In this document: piece by piece, positions 1-4,324 of the stretch
Layout of the letters: each line of letters opens with the position of its first letter
Numbering within the stretch: the first letter of the stretch is position 1
Source of the DNA: Bordetella parapertussis
Lineage (GTDB): Bacteria; Pseudomonadota; Gammaproteobacteria; Burkholderiales; Burkholderiaceae_B
Assembly: GCA_943331855.1 (NCBI GenBank)
Contig: CALQNE010000187.1
Coordinates: 1-6,980, forward strand
DNA length: 6,980 nucleotides
Direction: 5' to 3'
Notes under the pieces: model-generated
What the model saw: the letters and a program-made list of their open reading frames with translations, nothing else
Databases searched by the model: none
What the model was told of the DNA's origin: nothing
Program-made: the position numbers and the translations under genes

Positions 1-863
1 ACCTCTTGATCACTATCGGCCATGCGAGTTTGTAATCGCAAGTCGGCAAAATGCTTAAAACCTAAAAGCGTAGATTCTTCTGCACGTAAAGAGAGCGCTT
101 GTTCGATCAAGGTTGAGTTATCAAATTCGTGCGCACCTTGTTCTGAGGCTCGCGTGGCGTAAGCTTTATAGAGTATGTGCCGCAAGTCACGATCACGGGC
201 GTACTGCATGACTGGTAAATAGCAGGGCATCTTCAGGTTTAAAGTCCAGCGCTGTGCGTCAGTCTCTTTTAGTGAGGCAACGACATCTTCTGGTACGCCA
301 TCTAAACGCTTGATATCGTCGATGACAAGCGACCAGGCATCAGTGGCATCTAAAACGTTATCCGCAAACTTTTGTGATACCTGAGATTGTTGGTCAGACA
401 CTTCTGCATAACGGGTGCGTGCTTGTCCTTGTAATTCAACTCCACTTAATTTGAAATCACGCAAGGCGAGCTCGATCACACGTTTACGTGCTGGTGGCCA
501 AGTATTAAACGCGGGAGTCTGGTGTAGCCGCTGATACTGCTGGTATAGCCCCAGATGTAAGCCGACCCAAGTTGAAAACTCAGTGATCTGGCTGAGCATG
601 GCGTTATACACATCGCGCAATTCAGGGCTGTTGACGACAGAGTTTAAATGCCCCACGACCGACCATGTACGCCATAAAGGTTCAGACGCATCATCAAGCG
701 GCGTGATGATGGCATCCCAAGACGCCTCAAGTGCAGGGTTAGCTGCCCGATCGACTGCGGCTCGGGCCGTTTGTAATAACTGCTCAATCGCTGGAGCGAT
801 ATGTTCAGGTTTGATCGCTGCGTAATCGACCAACGTGTCCATTGAAACAAGTAAAGGATTCAT
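1..863 (-). CDS. prlC: Oligopeptidase A (M3 family metallopeptidase), N-terminal part only
   Basis: Cytoplasmic zinc oligopeptidase of the M3A (thimet/oligopeptidase A) family, which cleaves short peptides, including signal-peptide remnants in E. coli. Translating the minus strand from 863 gives 287 open codons plus two bases running off the left edge. The start MNPLL and the following IKPEHIAPAIEQLL match the family N-terminus as I know it from E. coli PrlC. Further along are GHLNSVVNSPELRDVY, STWVGLHLGLY, LRDFKLSG, NVLDATDAW, YLPVMQYA and YATRASEQG, all landmarks of the helical N-terminal half. E. coli PrlC is about 680 residues, so roughly 40 percent is present. The HExxH zinc site lies in the missing half and cannot be checked. 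The ATG directly follows the folD stop codon (no spacer), so expression probably depends on translation of folD. The preceding Shine-Dalgarno is weak (a GAG at 872-874) and lies in a hairpin. The start is well supported because the homology begins at residue 1. Confidence 0.95.
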   Translation of the reverse strand, partial: MNPLLVSMDTLVDYAAIKPEHIAPAIEQLLQTARAAVDRAANPALEASWDAIITPLDDASEPLWRTWSVVGHLNSVVNSPELRDVYNAMLSQITEFSTWVGLHLGLYQQYQRLHQTPAFNTWPPARKRVIELALRDFKLSGVELQGQARTRYAEVSDQQSQVSQKFADNVLDATDAWSLVIDDIKRLDGVPEDVVASLKETDAQRWTLNLKMPCYLPVMQYARDRDLRHILYKAYATRASEQGAHEFDNSTLIEQALSLRAEESTLLGFKHFADLRLQTRMADSDQE

Positions 864-1727
864 TTAGTGCGCTCGGTTTTGCTGAGCGCGTTCTGCAGCC
901 TCTAGCGTGTTGACCAATAGCATGGCAATTGTCATGGGACCCACGCCGCCGGGAACTGGCGTGACTGCACTTGCAACTTTAATGACACTTTCAAAATCGA
1001 CATCGCCGCAAAGCTTACCGTCGGCGCCGCGATTGATGCCGACATCAATGACGACCGCGCCGGGTTTGATCATGCTGCCATCAATCATTTTCGGTTTACC
1101 CGTGGCAACGACAACGATATCTGCATGGCGGGTATGCCAGGCGAGGTCTCGGGTTTTTGAGTTGCAGATGGTCACGGTCGCGCCAGCGCTTTGCAGCAGC
1201 ATCGTCATGGGTTTGCCAACGATATTGCTGGCGCCGATCACAACGGCGACCGCACCGCGCAATTGAACACCCTCAGCCTCGAGCATTTTCATGACTCCGT
1301 AGGGTGTGCAAGGACGAAATAAGGGTTTGCCGGTCATGAGTAATCCGGCATTGCTCACATGGAAGCCATCAACATCTTTTTCAGGCGCGATGGTTTCGAT
1401 GACTAAATGAGCATCGATGTGAGCGGGCAAGGGCAGTTGCACCAAGATGCCGTGAATAGCCGGGTCGGCATTGAGCGCGCGCACGCGCTCAAGCAACTCA
1501 GCTTGCGTCAGGCTTGGAGGATACTGTTCAAGTACTGAGTGCAAGCCCGCTTTTTGACAGGCTGCAACTTTGTTTTTTACATAAACTTGCGAAGCAGGGT
1601 CGCTACCAACTAAGACCACGGCTAAACCAGGTTTGGTTCCTGCGGCAATTAAAGCGGTTGCCCGTGTGGCAACCTCTTCGCGAATTTTTGCTGCTAAAGC
1701 GACTCCGTCAATGATTCGACCGGTCAT
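864..1727 (-). CDS. folD: Bifunctional methylenetetrahydrofolate dehydrogenase / methenyltetrahydrofolate cyclohydrolase FolD
   Basis: Cytoplasmic enzyme of one-carbon metabolism. It oxidises 5,10-methylene-THF to 5,10-methenyl-THF with NADP+ and hydrolyses that to 10-formyl-THF for purine and formyl-methionyl-tRNA synthesis. The 287-residue product is the usual length. Visible landmarks are YVKNK at 49-53 (Tyr49 and the presumed catalytic Lys53), GILVQLPLP at 93-101, KDVDGFH at 117-123 with the substrate-binding Asp120, and [11 protein letters not shown] at 139-149. The dinucleotide-binding loop GASNIVGKP lies at 165-173 and the C-terminal signature [11 protein letters not shown] at 256-266. 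The roles follow from E. coli FolD. Its ATG overlaps the stop of the upstream response regulator gene by four bases, and its stop abuts the prlC start, so it is the third gene of a tightly coupled unit. No key residue is missing and nothing suggests transfer. Confidence 0.98.
   Translation of the reverse strand: MTGRIIDGVALAAKIREEVATRATALIAAGTKPGLAVVLVGSDPASQVYVKNKVAACQKAGLHSVLEQYPPSLTQAELLERVRALNADPAIHGILVQLPLPAHIDAHLVIETIAPEKDVDGFHVSNAGLLMTGKPLFRPCTPYGVMKMLEAEGVQLRGAVAVVIGASNIVGKPMTMLLQSAGATVTICNSKTRDLAWHTRHADIVVVATGKPKMIDGSMIKPGAVVIDVGINRGADGKLCGDVDFESVIKVASAVTPVPGGVGPMTIAMLLVNTLEAAERAQQNRAH
869..889 (-). promoter_or_regulatory. Hairpin covering the weak ribosome binding site of prlC
   Basis: On the minus strand, GCGCTC (889-884) and GAGCGC (874-869) are perfect 6-bp complementary arms. 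One further G-C pair is possible across an A-C mismatch, with a CAAAA loop. The right arm contains the only Shine-Dalgarno-like GAG before prlC and ends five bases before its ATG. The structure sits within the last folD codons, so a ribosome finishing folD would melt it. The repeat is seen directly; the control role is inference. Confidence 0.4.
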
Positions 1728-2350
1728 GCACCAACCTCGGGTCTGGCTAGGGCGACTTTCATCAAATCTGCGACCGTGGTGACCTGTAGTTTTTCCATGA
1801 TGTTGGCGCGGTGCGCCTCAACGGTTTTGATACTAATGCCCAAGTCATCGGCAATTTGTTTGTTCAAGCGTCCGGCGACGATACGCTCCAGAACTTGTTG
1901 TTCGCGCGTGGTTAAACGGGCCAACATTGCTTCGTGTTGGCGTACTGCCTTGGCTTGCGACAGGCGTTGATTCGCTTGCTCAAACATGCGGCTCACAATT
2001 TCGCGCAAGGCGGTTTCATCGAAAGGCTTTTCTAAAAAGTCGACTGCGCCTTTTTTCATCGTTGAAATCGCCATTGGTATATCGCCATGCCCCGTGATAA
2101 ATACGATCGGCATCGGAGATTTTCGGGCAATCAACTGTTCTTGTAATTCGAGTCCACTCATGCCGGGCATACGAACGTCAACAATCAAGACACCGGCTTG
2201 CTGCTCATCGTATTCGGCCAAGAAGGCCTCTGCGCTTGAATAGGCTCGAACGCGATAGCTGTTGGCTTCAAGTAGCCAACGCAATGAATCACGAACGGCT
2301 TCGTCGTCATCAACGATGTACACGGTGCTGGCGATTTGTGGAAGGTTCAT
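1724..2350 (-). CDS. FixJ-family response regulator (receiver domain plus LuxR-type HTH)
   Basis: DNA-binding response regulator of 208 residues and presumed partner of the histidine kinase just upstream. The receiver domain (about 8-125) has the acidic triad DDD at 14-16, the phosphoacceptor Asp58 in [13 protein letters not shown], the switch Thr86 in FITGHGD, and Lys108 in LEKPF. A helical linker (about 122-142) leads to a LuxR/FixJ-type helix-turn-helix (about 145-203). That domain starts [15 protein letters not shown] and has the recognition region [18 protein letters not shown]. The [12 protein letters not shown]...[10 protein letters not shown] pattern is typical of the FixJ/TodT/NodW subgroup. 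The product should be cytoplasmic and activated by phosphorylation and dimerisation. Its ATG overlaps the kinase stop by four bases, and its stop overlaps the folD ATG in the same way, so both partners are made together. Target genes are unknown; the divergent region at 4102-4324 is an obvious candidate. A fixJ-like name fits, but orthology is not proven. Confidence 0.93.
   Translation of the reverse strand: MNLPQIASTVYIVDDDEAVRDSLRWLLEANSYRVRAYSSAEAFLAEYDEQQAGVLIVDVRMPGMSGLELQEQLIARKSPMPIVFITGHGDIPMAISTMKKGAVDFLEKPFDETALREIVSRMFEQANQRLSQAKAVRQHEAMLARLTTREQQVLERIVAGRLNKQIADDLGISIKTVEAHRANIMEKLQVTTVADLMKVALARPEVGA
1735..1738 (-). promoter_or_regulatory. Ribosome binding site of folD
   Basis: GAGG on the minus strand, seven bases before the folD ATG. 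It lies inside the last codons of the response regulator gene. It supports the start at 1727 and the ATGA overlap. Confidence 0.6.
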
Positions 2351-4101
2351 GCGGGGAGCTCCTCGGACTGATTTTGCAACGGGATAGCGTCAGGGTCAAC
2401 GCAGGGTAGTGTAAATCGAAAGATAGTACCGCCTTCTGGATTGCTAGTGGCCCAAAGGCGACCGTGATGCGATTCGATAATTGTGCGACAAATATTGAGC
2501 CCCATTCCTAGTCCTTCGGACTTTGTACTAAAAAAGGGTTCAAACAGGCGTTCTGGGTCGGTCAAACCATGGCCACGATCGATCACGGCCAGTTCGATTT
2601 GGTTGTCGTGCGCAGTGACGGTCAATGAAAGTGTATCAACCGCGCTTTGATCCATAGCTTCCAGGCCATTCTTAAGAAGGTTGAGTAGCACTTGTTCAAT
2701 CAGAATCGGGTCTGCGAGTACATCAGGGAGATTCTCGGGAATAGCCGTGGCAATCTCGACCCGGTGCTTGCGCGCGTGAATTTCAGCTAAACCAACAGCG
2801 TTATCAATCACAGCTTGCATTTGAATGGCTTGCCTGCGGGGCTCGCTGCGCTTCACAAATTCACGGATACGGCTGATGATTTTTCCCGCTCTTTGTGCTT
2901 GTGCAGCAGTTTTTTCTAGTGCCGGCAGTAGGGTCTCAATGTCTGTATGACCTGCTTTGACCATGGCGACAACGCCCATGCTGTAGTTCGTGATGGCGGT
3001 CAAGGGCTGGTTGAGCTCATGCGCCAGGGACGAAGCCATTTCGCCCATCGTAGTCAGACGGCTCGTGATCTGAATTTTTTCTTGTTGAACCCTTGAAGCT
3101 TCTTCGTGTTGACGACGCTCTGTGATGTCGCGCGCGACTTGCAGTCGAACCTTTCGCCCGTCGGTCCAGGCGAGCATTCGATGTTGTACTTCAAACCAGC
3201 GTTGTACGGTCGTTGAAAAGATTTCAACTGATTCTTCGGTATAGCGACCGCGGCGCCCGGCGAGCAGTTCATGATGCCCGCTGGTTTGTGCACCAAAAAA
3301 ACGTCGGTACGTGCGGTTTGCGAACAATAATTCGAGTCCTTCTTCCGAGTCAGCGGTCACTGAAATCGAATCATCCAGACCTTCAAGCACTGTCATGAAG
3401 CGCTCGTGTGCGGCGGTGAGCGCCTCGCGAATGCGCTTGGGTTCGGTGATGTCTGTCATTGATGTCATCCACCCGACCTGCGTTCCTTTAGGGTCGAGGA
3501 GGGGCGAGACATACATGCGTGCATTAAACCGCGAACCATCTCGTCGTTGCGCTTCTAATTCAATCCCAGAACTCGGCGATTTACCGAGCATGAGGTTGTC
3601 TAGCGTTTGTTGATGCGACTCGTAGCGACCTGGTACCCAGTAGGGAAACGGCGGCAATCGACCGATGAGATCGGCCTCGTTCCAGCCGATCATGCGGCAG
3701 AAGGCGGGGTTCACGTAGGCAATGCGACCCTCAAGGTCGATCACGCGCATGCCCGTCGACATCGAGTTTTCCATGGCCCGTCTAAAACCCGTTTCTGCAA
3801 TGAGGGCCGCTTCAGCCTCAGAGCGGTAGCGGGTGTAGCGCCACAGCATCAAGAGCGCGATCACGATCACGACAGAGAGCGCCACGACAACCCAGATCAA
3901 TCGGTGTTGACGTAGCTCTTGATCGATTGTGACGAACATGACGCTGCCGTCATGGATGCGTTGCAGCCAGAAGAAAACGCCCATGACGCAGGCGTAGAGC
4001 ACCAGGACCAACATGGGCGTGAGCCAATACCATCTGCGACGACGCAGACGAGCTTGGTCAAGAAAAGGGGTGGCCAGAACAGATTTAGAGGGGTTGGACA
4101 T
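2347..4101 (-). CDS. Membrane-bound PAS-PAS sensor histidine kinase, FixL-like
   Basis: Inner-membrane sensor kinase of 584 residues from the ATG at 4101. A basic cytoplasmic stretch (RLRRRR, 18-23) precedes two membrane segments (about 25-47 and 68-88) joined by a loop of only about 20 residues. PAS1 (about 103-222) contains YVNPAFCRMIGW, RRDGSRF and DITEPKR; PAS2 (about 231-330) ends VARDITERR. The dimerisation domain carries the phosphoacceptor His361 in LAHELNQPLTAI. The ATPase domain (about 427-567) shows the N box around Asn478 (NLLKNGLEAM), VIDRGHG with Asp508, FEPFFSTK from 520, and GLGMGL at 530-535. The LNQPL form is typical of FixL-like kinases, usually paired with FixJ-type regulators as here. 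PAS1 His163 sits where I would place the FixL haem ligand, but haem binding is unproven. An in-frame ATG at 4185 would add 28 residues. I prefer 4101 because the extension is not membrane- or domain-like and TGGA lies about eight bases before 4101; an ATG at 4125 is also possible. The stop overlaps the regulator ATG (ATGA). Confidence 0.93.
   Translation of the reverse strand: MSNPSKSVLATPFLDQARLRRRRWYWLTPMLVLVLYACVMGVFFWLQRIHDGSVMFVTIDQELRQHRLIWVVVALSVVIVIALLMLWRYTRYRSEAEAALIAETGFRRAMENSMSTGMRVIDLEGRIAYVNPAFCRMIGWNEADLIGRLPPFPYWVPGRYESHQQTLDNLMLGKSPSSGIELEAQRRDGSRFNARMYVSPLLDPKGTQVGWMTSMTDITEPKRIREALTAAHERFMTVLEGLDDSISVTADSEEGLELLFANRTYRRFFGAQTSGHHELLAGRRGRYTEESVEIFSTTVQRWFEVQHRMLAWTDGRKVRLQVARDITERRQHEEASRVQQEKIQITSRLTTMGEMASSLAHELNQPLTAITNYSMGVVAMVKAGHTDIETLLPALEKTAAQAQRAGKIISRIREFVKRSEPRRQAIQMQAVIDNAVGLAEIHARKHRVEIATAIPENLPDVLADPILIEQVLLNLLKNGLEAMDQSAVDTLSLTVTAHDNQIELAVIDRGHGLTDPERLFEPFFSTKSEGLGMGLNICRTIIESHHGRLWATSNPEGGTIFRFTLPCVDPDAIPLQNQSEELPA
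2359..2364 (-). promoter_or_regulatory. Ribosome binding site of the response regulator gene
   Basis: GAGGAG on the minus strand, eight bases before the ATG at 2350 and inside the 3' end of the kinase gene. It is a strong site. It suggests that the regulator can be translated independently as well as by coupling. Confidence 0.7.
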
Positions 4102-4160
4102 GCGTGAAATCCATAACATGGACATTTTAGTCGGGTTATCCCCAGTTTTTGCTTGACAGC

Positions 4161-4182
4161 CTTGTTGTTGCGGCAAAACAAG
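4161..4182. repeat. Inverted repeat CTTGTT-N10-AACAAG
   Basis: The 6-bp arms CTTGTT (4161-4166) and AACAAG (4177-4182) are perfectly complementary. Nested inside is a 9-base palindrome, TTGCGGCAA (4168-4176). It also contains TGTTGCGG (4166-4173), which returns inverted as CCGCAACA at 4212-4219. It could be a regulator site or a transcript hairpin in the kinase leader. Confidence 0.5.
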
Positions 4183-4189
4183 CAATATA

Positions 4190-4204
4190 TTTCATAATAT
4201 GAAA
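4190..4204. promoter_or_regulatory. Perfect 15-base palindrome, candidate operator
   Basis: TTTCATA-A-TATGAAA is symmetric around 4197. The half-site TTTCAT/ATGAAA recurs at 4219-4224. A perfect 7+1+7 dyad between two divergent transcription units is typical of a dimeric regulator site. The binding protein is unknown; the adjacent FixJ-like regulator is one candidate. Confidence 0.5.
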
Positions 4205-4213
4205 AACAATACC

Positions 4214-4234
4214 GCAACATGAAATATTTGTTGC
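4214..4234. promoter_or_regulatory. Inverted repeat GCAACA-N9-TGTTGC overlapping the aceE -35 box
   Basis: The perfect 6-bp arms lie at 4214-4219 and 4229-4234. The right arm overlaps the proposed -35 box of aceE (4231-4236), so a bound protein could block RNA polymerase. The symmetry is seen directly; the operator role is inference. Confidence 0.45.
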
Positions 4235-4259
4235 TGCATTCGTTTGTAGTACCTAGAAT
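4231..4259 (+). promoter_or_regulatory. Candidate sigma-70 promoter of aceE
   Basis: TTGCTG (-35, 4231-4236) is separated by 17 bases from TAGAAT (-10, 4254-4259), which matches five of six consensus positions. Transcription would start near 4266, giving a leader of about 60 bases. The -35 match is weak (three of six). A second candidate, TTGTTG at 4162-4167 and TATATT at 4186-4191 with 18 bases between, is less likely. Confidence 0.5.
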
Positions 4260-4280
4260 GCGGAAAATACCCAAAAAACA

Positions 4281-4309
4281 GGTAGCCTCACCATATCCAA
4301 CGGGCTATC
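4281..4309 (+). promoter_or_regulatory. Stem-loop in the aceE leader
   Basis: GGTAGCC (4281-4287) can pair with GGCTATC (4303-4309) to form seven base pairs including one G-U, with a 15-base loop. It ends six bases before the ribosome binding site and leaves that site free. No T-run follows, so it is not an intrinsic terminator. It may affect transcript stability, or may be chance. Confidence 0.3.
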
Positions 4310-4314
4310 ACCAC

Positions 4315-4318
4315 GGAG
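4315..4318 (+). promoter_or_regulatory. Ribosome binding site of aceE
   Basis: GGAG lies six bases before the ATG at 4325. The spacing is good, and it settles the aceE start. Confidence 0.75.
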
Positions 4319-4324
4319 ATTGCC

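Larger units (their letters stand above)
4102..4324. promoter_or_regulatory. Divergent control region between the kinase cluster and aceE
   Basis: This 223-base stretch without a supported gene is visibly richer in A+T than its flanks. It must carry the promoters for both directions. It holds an aceE promoter candidate (4231-4259), a leader hairpin (4281-4309), the aceE ribosome binding site, and three dyads at 4161-4182, 4190-4204 and 4214-4234. TATATT and TATTAT on the minus strand (4184-4199) could be -10 boxes for the kinase operon, but neither has a convincing -35 box, so I do not call a minus-strand promoter. No FNR-type TTGAT-N4-ATCAA site is present. Confidence 0.7.

Noticed and set aside
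907..1266. Plus-strand 119-codon open frame antisense to folD
   Set aside because: folD is unambiguous on the other strand. The antisense translation resembles no family and has no supporting signals.
2355..2362. GGAGCTCC palindrome next to the regulator ribosome binding site
   Set aside because: It is an 8-base self-complementary run with no loop. It is too short to fold or to call an operator, and is explained by the Shine-Dalgarno sequence and kinase codons.
4153..4158. Perfect TTGACA hexamer as an aceE -35 box
   Set aside because: The expected -10 position holds AAACAA, with no acceptable box at 16-18 bases, so it is probably not a functional pair.
3897..4274. Minus-strand 125-codon open frame across the divergent region and the kinase 5' end
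   Set aside because: It is out of frame with the well-supported kinase, has no recognisable domain, and spans the dyads and promoter. It looks like a shadow frame.
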